Shown here: positions 13,159-19,323 of the stretch, piece after piece
How positions within the stretch are numbered: the first letter of the stretch is position 1
Layout: every line of letters begins with the position of its first letter
Virus record (IMG/VR): IMGVR_UViG_3300005532_000037
Location: 1 to 26,201 of that record
Origin: a virus
Length of the DNA stretch: 26,201 nt
Reading direction: 5' to 3' (one strand)
Notes under the pieces: generated by a model
Seen by the model: the letters and a program-made list of their open reading frames with translations, nothing else
The model's database searches: none
Told to the model about the DNA's origin: nothing
Program-made: the position numbers and the translations under genes

Positions 13159-13401
13159 ATGATGCAACCTGCTCCCGAGACTTGCAAGACCATCGAGCCG
13201 CGAATCTTCCGCCGCCGGTTCCTGCACGGCCGTCACGTTCGGAACCTGCGCATCCGGGACGTGGCCCGCCTGGCCGGCACCTCGCGGCAGCTGCTGGATG
13301 ATTTGTCCGCCGGCCGCAAGCTGCCCACGCCCAGCCTGGTCAAGCGCCTGGCCGAGGTCCTGGGTGTGCGACCGGAATGGCTGGCGGGACTGGTTTCCTG
13401 A
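13159..13401 (+). CDS. XRE/Cro-type HTH protein
   Basis: This 80-aa protein has a single HTH_3-like domain: a leading basic helix (RRRFLHGRHVRNLRIRD), then VARLAGTSRQLLDDLSAGRK, then the closing helices SLVKRLAEVLGVRPEWLAGL. The pattern RDVARLAGTS...LSAGRK..P...LVKRLAEVLGV is diagnostic for the Cro/C1 family. It begins at ATG 13159 (a second ATG follows directly). It is followed by a structured non-coding gap and may regulate it or the downstream recombination and CRISPR genes. Confidence 0.8.
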   Translation: MMQPAPETCKTIEPRIFRRRFLHGRHVRNLRIRDVARLAGTSRQLLDDLSAGRKLPTPSLVKRLAEVLGVRPEWLAGLVS

Positions 13402-13407
13402 CCGGTT

Positions 13408-13551
13408 CCCGGCGGACGATGCGGCGCGGTCGTTAGGCTCTCCCTGCAGCCGGTAGTTGCAGCGCTACTCCGTATCGGTTGCGCGCCAACAGGGTGAGTT
13501 GAAGGACGGCGTCACGGAGCGATCTCAGGGGTTCGAGTCCCCCCGCCGGGA
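13408..13551 (+). ncRNA. tRNA-like structured element with long central insertion
   Basis: CCCGGCG (13408-13414) pairs perfectly with CGCCGGG (13544-13550), which directly follows a T-arm-like unit (AGGGG TTCGAGT CCCCC, 13527-13543). Near the 5' end ACGA/TCGT encloses a 10-nt D-loop-like segment. Inside are further stems, e.g. CTCCGT (13468) with ACGGAG (13514). At 144 nt it is too long for a normal tRNA and no 7-nt anticodon loop in a 5-bp stem is evident. It fills most of the 220-bp gap between genes. It could be a tRNA relic, a tRNA mimic or another small RNA. Confidence 0.35.
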
Positions 13552-13621
13552 CTGCTGCTCAGCGAGGGGCGGCTCCATTGGTGGCTCGGTTAGTGGCCAC
13601 CGCGACCAGCGAGGACAAGTC

Positions 13622-13921
13622 ATGCTGGAGGTGTATTACGCGCTGGGGGGTTGGGATGAGAGCAAGGATGAACCCGTGGCCGGCTGGGTCAAGATTGGCG
13701 AGGCCCGCTCCTTGCGCCAGGCGTCGCGGCTGGCCCGGCGGCTCAGCCTGGAGTGGCGGCGCCGCTACGGTCCTGGCGAGATGGTCGTCACCCAGACACG
13801 CTATCGGGAGGTCGGCGGCCGTCAGGTGCCCGATGTGCAGCGCGTGCCCGAGGAATTCCTGGAGGAGGTCGAGGACCTGGTCGAGGCCCGCTCGCACTCT
13901 GTGCCGAGTTGGCTGAGGTAA
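13622..13921 (+). CDS. Small hypothetical protein
   Basis: This 99-aa product starts at ATG 13622 with GAGGA 6 nt upstream; the frame is open further left but runs through the tRNA-like element. It has a strand-helix pattern (YYALGGWDESKDEP, WVKIGEARSLRQASRLARRL) and an acidic C-terminal helix (VPEEFLEEVEDLVEA). No family is recognised. It is part of the early rightward gene run. Confidence 0.55.
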   Translation: MLEVYYALGGWDESKDEPVAGWVKIGEARSLRQASRLARRLSLEWRRRYGPGEMVVTQTRYREVGGRQVPDVQRVPEEFLEEVEDLVEARSHSVPSWLR

Positions 13922-13948
13922 ACGTCACCCACGGAACAGGAGGAGGCT

Positions 13949-14152
13949 GTGAACTATACCGTCGTCATCAAGGCCCGCATCCTCGGGCCTAGCCCCAACG
14001 AGTTGAACCTGCTGGACGGCTATCTCTGGCTCCAGAAGGAGCGCTGCGAAGCCGCCGTGAAGCGGGTCGTCGAGAGGATGCCCGGTCTGGCGCGGGTTCT
14101 GGCCATTGAGAGTGACATCCACTTCGACGCCGAGACGCGCCATGTGGCTTGA
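13949..14152 (+). CDS. Small hypothetical protein
   Basis: This 67-aa ORF starts at GTG 13949 with AGGAGG 5 nt upstream. The pattern is a beta strand (NYTVVIKARIL), then a helix (RCEAAVKRVVERMPGL), then two strands (VLAIESDIHF). This beta-alpha-beta pattern is seen in many small phage proteins. Function is unknown. Confidence 0.5.
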   Translation: MNYTVVIKARILGPSPNELNLLDGYLWLQKERCEAAVKRVVERMPGLARVLAIESDIHFDAETRHVA

Positions 14153-14168
14153 TAAGAGGATCAGAAAC

Positions 14169-14576
14169 ATGAAAGAGATCGGAACATGGATTGTAGAGAG
14201 AGATTTTCCCTGCATTTATTTCATGCTTTGCAGAGACTCTTTGATTTACATCGGCGAGACTCTGAACTTCAGAAGGAGAATGGGGTCTCATGAATTTCTC
14301 AACCATCATGGTGTGGTTGATCAAGTTGTTTACCTGATCCTTCCAAAAGAACTTCAGAGTAACTCGGCCTGGGCAAAAGCGACAAGACAAGCCATCGAAC
14401 AAGTGTTCATTCACAAGCTAAAACCTAAGTCCAATCGCATGTTTCATCCAGTGACCGATAAGAGTTGGCGATGCTTTAGAAAGTACATTCCTGAGGAGAT
14501 CGAGCGGCAATTGATCGTGAAAATGCAGTCGCTCGGAATTCAGGGATTTGAAGCCGAGAATGCAAAGGCAGCCTGA
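14169..14576 (+). CDS. GIY-YIG nuclease domain protein
   Basis: The start chosen is ATG 14169 with AGAGGA about 9 nt upstream. The 135-aa protein has the GIY-YIG signature: CIY (15-17) and YIG (27-29), the following RRRMGSHE with Arg and His41, Glu77 in AIEQVFI, and Asn89 in PKSNRM. The first Gly is replaced by Cys. These residues make up the single-metal nuclease site. The gene is clearly less GC-rich than its neighbours and uses different codons (many TTT, ATT, AGA), suggesting recent acquisition, as with homing endonucleases. It sits just before the YqaJ/RecT genes. Confidence 0.8.
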   Translation: MKEIGTWIVERDFPCIYFMLCRDSLIYIGETLNFRRRMGSHEFLNHHGVVDQVVYLILPKELQSNSAWAKATRQAIEQVFIHKLKPKSNRMFHPVTDKSWRCFRKYIPEEIERQLIVKMQSLGIQGFEAENAKAA

Positions 14577-14590
14577 ACAGGAGGAATGCC

Positions 14591-15493
14591 ATGAAGGCGA
14601 CGGAACGGCAAAGCTGGCTGGCCGAACGCAAGGCGGGCCTGGGCAGCTCGGAGGCGGCCGCAGTGCTCGGGCTGGACCCCTACAAGACCGCGCTGGAAGT
14701 CGCCCTAGATAAGTGGGGCCTGCTGCCGGCACGCGACAGCGCGGCCCTGCGCTGGGGCCTCAAGCTCGAGGAAACCATCGCGGCGGCCTACACCGAGGAG
14801 ACCGGACTGCAGGCCGAGGCGCCGCCGGCGGCCATCCTCTGGCATCCGCAAGCGCCGTGGATGTTCGCCAGTCTAGACCGCGTCGTCGCCGGCCAGCGCA
14901 TCGTTGAGCTGAAGAACTCCCGCACCGGCGAGGGCTGGGGCCGGCCGGGCACCGATGAGATTCCCGAGCATTACGCCGTCCAGGTGCAGCACCAGCTTCA
15001 CGTCGGCCGGGCGCATGGGCTCGACGAGCGAGCCGATGTCGCCGTGCTCATCGGCGGCAGCGAGTTCCGCGTGTACTCGGTGAACTACCTGCCGCATTTC
15101 TGCGCGGCCCTGGAGGAGCAGCTCAAGTGGTTCTGGGAAAAGGTCCAGCGCAAGGACACCATCGGCTGGGAGTCCAGCAATCTGGAGTTGCTGCAGCTGC
15201 TCTACCATCCCCAGCCAGGGCAAGTCGTTTGGCTGGACGAACAGGGCGAAAAGCTCGTGGATGCCTACCAACAGCTGGGCCTCGACATCGCGGCGCTCGA
15301 GCTGCAGCGGCAAACGCTCAAGGCCCAGCTCATCGAGAAGATGGGCCACGCCTGCGAAGGCCATCTCAAAGATGGGAGATACATTCGCCGGCGCCAGATT
15401 ACCCGGCGCGAATACCGCGTTCCGGAGACGACCTACTACGACATGAGGATTCTAACCAAGGAGAAAGACCATGTCCGTCACCGTGCGAACTGA
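14591..15493 (+). CDS. YqaJ-family viral recombinase exonuclease
   Basis: This 300-aa protein starts at ATG 14591 with AGGAGG upstream. It shows the YqaJ/lambda-exonuclease motifs: GLGSSEAAAVLGLDPY (16-31), the acidic Glu60 in LRWGLKLEE, Asp96 in FASLDRV, and the E-x-K pair Glu106/Lys108 in IVELKN. The YAVQVQHQL motif (128-136) follows. This PD-(D/E)XK enzyme resects double-stranded ends to make 3' single strands for annealing. The C-terminal 80 residues are helical. The gene overlaps the start of recT by 23 bp, forming a two-component recombination system. Confidence 0.9.
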   Translation: MKATERQSWLAERKAGLGSSEAAAVLGLDPYKTALEVALDKWGLLPARDSAALRWGLKLEETIAAAYTEETGLQAEAPPAAILWHPQAPWMFASLDRVVAGQRIVELKNSRTGEGWGRPGTDEIPEHYAVQVQHQLHVGRAHGLDERADVAVLIGGSEFRVYSVNYLPHFCAALEEQLKWFWEKVQRKDTIGWESSNLELLQLLYHPQPGQVVWLDEQGEKLVDAYQQLGLDIAALELQRQTLKAQLIEKMGHACEGHLKDGRYIRRRQITRREYRVPETTYYDMRILTKEKDHVRHRAN

Positions 15494-16439
15494 CCCCGTG
15501 CAGACGCTGGAAAAGTTCCTGCTGGCCAAGGCCGACGAGTTCGGCCGGGCCATCCCGCGGCAACTGGCGCGCAGCCTGACGCCAGACCGCATGATACGGC
15601 TGGCGCTGACGGCCTGCCGCAAGAATCCGCAGCTGGCCGATTGCACCCAGGTCAGCCTCATCGCCTGCTTGATGCAGGCCTGCCAGCTCGGCCTGGAGCT
15701 GGACGACGTGCTGGGGCATGCCTACCTGGTGCCCTACCGCAACGGCAAGACGCGGCGGCTGGAGGCTCAGCTTATCATCGGCTACAAGGGCTTCCGGTCG
15801 CTGGCTTTTCGTTCGGGCCAGGTCAAGGCCTTTCCGGCCCACTGCGTCCATGCCGGCGACCACTTCAAATTCTGCCATGGCTCCAAGCCCTATCTCGACT
15901 TCGCGCCGGCGCTGAAGGGCCGCGGCGAGCCGATCGCCGTCTATGCCTCGGTGAGCCTGGCCAATGGCGGCTTTGACTTCGAGGTCCTCGGTTGGGAGGA
16001 AGTGCTGGCCTGCCAGGCTCGCTATGGCACGCTGCCGGATGGTCGCAAAAAGAATTCGCCCTGGTGGACGCATGTGGAAGCGATGGGCTGCAAGACGGCC
16101 GTGCGCCGCCTGGCCAAGCGCGTGCCGCTGACCGCGGACCTGGGCCGCGCTGCCAACCTCGATGAGTTGGCGGAGGAAGGACTGCCACAAGGACTACCCT
16201 TTGATCCAAAGTGGCTGGGCCAGGATGCCGTCAACGCCGAGGGCCGCGTCACGCAGCAACAGCTGCAAGAATTGCAGCTACTCTCGCAGATCCTGCAACC
16301 CGATGAGTTCCAGGCCCTGGTCGAACAGTATGGGGCGGAGCGGCCTGAGGAACTGATGGCAGAGCGGGCCGAGGAGCTCATCAGTCACCTGGAGGATCTA
16401 GGTGGTAAATCGGAGACGATGGAGGAGCCCCAGTCATGA
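15471..16439 (+). CDS. recT: RecT single-strand annealing protein
   Basis: This 322-aa protein starts at ATG 15471 with AAGGAG 7 nt upstream, inside the end of the yqaJ gene. Hallmarks are the helical N-terminus (RMIRLALTACRKNPQLADC), then SLIACLMQACQLGLELDD, LGHAYLVPYRNG and AQLIIGYKGFRSLAFRSGQ. Later come VYASVSLANGGFDFEVLGWE and PWWTHVEAMGCKTAVRRLAK. RecT coats single-stranded DNA and anneals it with the partner exonuclease. Its stop overlaps the next start (ATGA), coupling it to the Cas12-like protein. Confidence 0.93.
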   Translation: MSVTVRTDPVQTLEKFLLAKADEFGRAIPRQLARSLTPDRMIRLALTACRKNPQLADCTQVSLIACLMQACQLGLELDDVLGHAYLVPYRNGKTRRLEAQLIIGYKGFRSLAFRSGQVKAFPAHCVHAGDHFKFCHGSKPYLDFAPALKGRGEPIAVYASVSLANGGFDFEVLGWEEVLACQARYGTLPDGRKKNSPWWTHVEAMGCKTAVRRLAKRVPLTADLGRAANLDELAEEGLPQGLPFDPKWLGQDAVNAEGRVTQQQLQELQLLSQILQPDEFQALVEQYGAERPEELMAERAEELISHLEDLGGKSETMEEPQS

Positions 16440-17488
16440 GTGACTCGATAGTTCGCTGCACAACTCTCTCTGTCGCTTCCCCCGTGGAGGGTTCCTGGGA
16501 AGCACTTTGGCGCGATTTGCATGCTTGCTGGGCCCAGACTACGGCAGCCAGCAACTGGCTGATGACCGAGTTGGCCAAGGCTGATCACCAGCGGCTGCCC
16601 GGTGATGCCAAACTACCACCCATGCCGGCGACGTACTTTTACCCAAAGCTGACCCAACTCTTCCCCGATCTCGACACGCGCACCTGTGCCTCGCTGGAAC
16701 GCGCGGTGAAGCGCAAGTACAAAGCAGTCCTTTATCAAGTCCTCTGGCAACATGCGGCCAGCCTGCCGACGTATCGCTATCCGACGCCCTATCCGGTCCA
16801 TAACCAGGCTTGGCGCCCTTCTTGGGATCAGGGCAACCGGCCCCTGGTGAGCCTGCCACTGGGACGCGGTGCCGAGAAGCGCTGGCAGCTCCGACTCAAG
16901 GGCGGCCCGAACTTCGCCCGCCAGGTGGCACTCTTCCGCCAATTCGTGGAAGGTGCCGCCCTCAAGAGTGAAGCCAAAATCTACCGACGGGGTAACGCCC
17001 TGCTGGTTGGCCTGGTGGGTCGCTTTCCACCGCCCCTCTTGTCGGAGCGTACCAGGCTTATGAGAGTGCTCACCTCTTCGACCTGCCTATGGGTCGTCGA
17101 GATCGAGGGGCAGGAGCCGCGCTACTGGAACCACGATGACCTACGGCGCCTCTGCATCAGCCATCGCGCCTACCTGCAGCGTATCGCTGAGGACAGTAAG
17201 TATGAGTTGCGTCTACCTCCGGGCAAACTGCGGCACATTCGAGAGAAGCGGCAGGAGCGCTGTCAGAAGCACCAACGCCGTATCCATACCTCACTGCACC
17301 AGCTGACCGCCCAGCTGGTCGGCCTGGCGGAGCGACAAAAAGTGGCCAGGGTGATCTACACCGATCACGACAAGAGTTGGCTACCCCTGTTTCCCTGGTC
17401 CGAACTGCGGCGGCTGTTGGCTTATAAGCTCCAGGGACTGGGGATTACTTTTGGTGGAGGAGACGAGGACCCGAATGCTCACAATTGA
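16436..17488 (+). CDS. Miniature TnpB/Cas12-like protein, RuvC apparently inactive; CRISPR-associated
   Basis: This 350-aa protein overlaps the recT stop by ATGA and has GGAGGAG 8 nt upstream. The N-terminal half resembles TnpB/Cas12 recognition and wedge regions: WEALWRDLHACWAQTTAASN (21-40), then VSLPLG, then WQLRLKGGPNFARQVALFRQ (150-169). The C-terminal half has the bridge-like arginine helices (262-300) and the RuvC-II strand VARVIYTDHD (303-312). FPWSELRRLLAYKLQGLGI (319-337) is a strong TnpB/Cas12 signature. The catalytic Glu of RuvC-II is Thr309. No GxDxG-type RuvC-I Asp is seen (VLTSSTCLW instead). The zinc finger is missing, and the protein ends DEDPNAHN, resembling a RuvC-III motif with Asp345. 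It is followed at 211 bp by the repeat-spacer array. RNA-guided binding without cutting is inferred; a transposon TnpB relic is the alternative. Confidence 0.75.
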   Translation: MSDSIVRCTTLSVASPVEGSWEALWRDLHACWAQTTAASNWLMTELAKADHQRLPGDAKLPPMPATYFYPKLTQLFPDLDTRTCASLERAVKRKYKAVLYQVLWQHAASLPTYRYPTPYPVHNQAWRPSWDQGNRPLVSLPLGRGAEKRWQLRLKGGPNFARQVALFRQFVEGAALKSEAKIYRRGNALLVGLVGRFPPPLLSERTRLMRVLTSSTCLWVVEIEGQEPRYWNHDDLRRLCISHRAYLQRIAEDSKYELRLPPGKLRHIREKRQERCQKHQRRIHTSLHQLTAQLVGLAERQKVARVIYTDHDKSWLPLFPWSELRRLLAYKLQGLGITFGGGDEDPNAHN

Positions 17489-17699
17489 TTCAGACTATCC
17501 CAACGCGCCAAAGGTGTTCGACTTCAGTTTTTGCGCCCCATCGGGACAATAGAGGCCGCTCGCAAGGAATAAAGGCAATGGCGACAAACATTAGCGACCG
17601 CCACGCTAAGCGCGAATCACGGCCCTGGCGCTTGCCGCCAGGCACCGCTCGCGGAGGCCGCTGGAAATGCCTGGGATATTGGGCCTTATGGCCACGGCC
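17489..17699 (+). promoter_or_regulatory. Leader/structured region between the Cas12-like gene and the array
   Basis: This gap has no supported gene. It contains three short hairpins: TTAGCG/CGCTAA (17591-17609), CCTGGCG/CGCCAGG (17624-17642) and GGCC/GGCC (17682-17693). A 7-nt TCCCAAC (17498-17504) is complementary to GTTGGGA of the repeat, too short to prove a tracrRNA anti-repeat. No clear promoter is visible. It may be the CRISPR leader, a tracr-like RNA, or both. Confidence 0.45.
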
Positions 17700-18259
17700 C
17701 CAGGATCACTGGTTGGGACCAACAGGGTGATGCGGCAAGGTGCATTCCGGCCCGCACGAAGACTGGGGCGGACCCGCCCAGGATCACTGGTTGGGACCAA
17801 CAGGGTGATGCGGCGTCTGGAATCGCGCTCCTCACGCAACAGGGCTTCCGTACCAGGATCACTGGTTGGGACCAACAGGGTGATGCGGCAGGACCAAGGA
17901 GCCGCCAGCGATCGCCCTTATGGAGACCAGGATCACTGGTTGGGACCAACAGGGTGATGCGGCCACTTGAACTTTTGTCTGCTCATCCGCCTTCGTGGGA
18001 CCAGGATCACTGGTTGGGACCAACAGGGTGATGCGGCCTTATGGCGGCGGCCCTGCTTGGCTCGCGCCAGTTGTCCAGGATCACTGGTTGGGACCAACAG
18101 GGTGATGCGGCCTCAGCTAACGCCGCCGTGCTCGGATAACCCCCGAGCCCAGGATCACTGGTTGGGACCAACAGGGTGATGCGGCATCGTGTGTCTCCTT
18201 GAGCCATCAGGTATGGCCTGATCCAGGATCACTGGTTGGGACCAACAGGGTGATGCGGC
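17700..18259. CRISPR. CRISPR array: eight identical 37-bp repeats, seven unique spacers
   Basis: Repeats lie at 17700-17736, 17778-17814, 17853-17889, 17927-17963, 18001-18037, 18075-18111, 18149-18185 and 18223-18259. All are identical, beginning CCAGGATCACTGG and ending GGGTGATGCGGC. Each can fold by ATCAC/GTGAT and GTTG/CAAC around a GGAC loop. Spacers are 41, 38, 37, 37, 37, 37 and 37 bp and differ from one another. No integration genes (cas1, cas2, cas4) occur in the window; the only adjacent candidate effector is the Cas12-like protein upstream. No spacer was found by eye to match elsewhere in the window. The transcribed strand is not established. Confidence 0.95.
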
Positions 18260-18297
18260 TGCGGAGAAAAAGCCCAGCAAAGCCAGGGAGGCCACGG

Positions 18298-19323
18298 ATG
18301 GCTGGTGACTGGATACCTATGCGCGTCTGGCTGCGCCGCGACCCGCGCGTCATTGCACTGGCTGACTATCTCGCGGGCTGCCGTAGCTTTATGAATTGGC
18401 TCACCGATCCCGTACAACGCACCTGTTCGAAGACCGCCTATGAGCATGTGGACACGAGCGTGACACTCAGCGTGACAATTGCGGGACTGCTGCAAGTCTG
18501 GGGCGTGGCGCGCGAGCAGGGATACGCCTCCGGATATGACCTCGTGCTCGACTGCGCCGGCCTCGGCAGCCTCGACGTGCTGGCCGAAGTGCCGTGCTTT
18601 GGCGAGGCGATGGAGAAAGTCGGCTGGGCGAAGGAGACTGACGATGGCAGAGTCGTTTTCCCTAAGTTCTTTCGCAACAACGTCCCCAATGAAGACCTGC
18701 GGAGGCGGCGCGATGCAATCCGTAAACAGCGCCAGCGACAGAAAGGCATGGGACAACAGCGTGACAAGCCCTGTGACAGTGAGCGTGACATGTCACAGCC
18801 CTGTCACGCTGAAATCCGCTCTAAAGGAAAGGAAAGGAAAGAAGAGAATACAAATACACCCTCCGTAGGTTCCCGACGCAAACAACGACCAACCGAAGAC
18901 GCAGGCTTTCTCCGCTTTTGGGATGCTTACCCCAGGAAGGTCGCCAAGCGGGCTGCCGCCGATGCCTGGCTCAAACTCAACCCGAATGCGGAGCTACTCG
19001 AGCGCATCCTGGCGGCTGTGGAGAAGCAGCGTCATAGCGACCAATGGACACGGGAGGGGGGACGTTTCATTCCCAATCCAGCCACCTGGCTGCGAGGCCA
19101 GCGCTGGGAAGACGATTTGATGGAGGCCGTGCATGGACGGAGCCAAGATCTGGGACCTCGTCCTGGCAGAGTCGAAGCGCCGCCTGGCAAGTATGCCAAC
19201 GTCGCCATCCGCATCGGGCCGGAAGGTCCTGACACTCAGATCCCAGGCCCAACGCCACTGGCTGAAGGACAAGCCCCGGGAAGTGGCGCTAGTGGAGAAC
19301 CACCTCGGCCGGGTAATTCGTGA
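18298..19323 (+). CDS. Phage replication initiator-like protein
   Basis: The start chosen is ATG 18298 with GGGAGG 6 nt upstream; the longer open frame runs back through the last CRISPR repeat and is artefactual. The product has 341 aa. The N-terminal 130 residues look like a replisome-organiser HTH domain (SVTIAGLLQVWGVAREQG, FGEAMEKVGWAKETDDGRVV, FPKFFRNN). A Lys/Arg-rich linker follows (about 134-200). The C-terminal domain has FLRFWDAYPRKVAKRAAADA and GGRFIPNPATWLRGQRWEDD (205-273), typical of DnaT/phage replication proteins. The gene contains iterons and an AT/purine-rich tract. Its end overlaps the helicase-loader gene by 191 bp. Confidence 0.75.
   Translation: MAGDWIPMRVWLRRDPRVIALADYLAGCRSFMNWLTDPVQRTCSKTAYEHVDTSVTLSVTIAGLLQVWGVAREQGYASGYDLVLDCAGLGSLDVLAEVPCFGEAMEKVGWAKETDDGRVVFPKFFRNNVPNEDLRRRRDAIRKQRQRQKGMGQQRDKPCDSERDMSQPCHAEIRSKGKERKEENTNTPSVGSRRKQRPTEDAGFLRFWDAYPRKVAKRAAADAWLKLNPNAELLERILAAVEKQRHSDQWTREGGRFIPNPATWLRGQRWEDDLMEAVHGRSQDLGPRPGRVEAPPGKYANVAIRIGPEGPDTQIPGPTPLAEGQAPGSGASGEPPRPGNS
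18457..18860. other. Candidate replication origin (iterons plus AT/purine-rich tract)
   Basis: The 9-mer AGCGTGACA occurs at 18457, 18469, 18758 and 18782, with its inverted form TGTCACGCT at 18802. TGTGACA (18772) and TGTCACA (18791) are related half-sites. The cluster at 18758-18810 is nearly symmetric. It is followed by four GGAAA-type repeats and AATACAAATACA (about 18822-18858), an unusually AT/purine-rich tract for this genome. Iterons inside the initiator gene next to an easily melted tract match the lambda ori layout. Confidence 0.6.

Noticed and set aside
16436-17488. Active TnpB of an IS605/IS607-type transposon
   Set aside because: No TnpA gene or transposon ends were seen, catalytic residues appear lost, and a repeat-spacer array follows directly.
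17578-17730. Short frame starting MATNISDRHAK in the leader
   Set aside because: It runs straight into the first repeat, lacks a well-placed ribosome site and shows no protein-like features.
17606-18207. Several open frames across the repeat array encoding repeated SLVGTNRVMR or WSQPVIL peptides
   Set aside because: They are translations of the CRISPR repeats, have no ribosome sites and are interrupted by unrelated spacer sequence.
15471-18259. Conventional CRISPR-Cas locus with adaptation module
   Set aside because: No Cas1, Cas2, Cas4, Cas5, Cas6, Cas7 or full-length Cas9/Cas12 gene was found; only one small candidate effector is adjacent.
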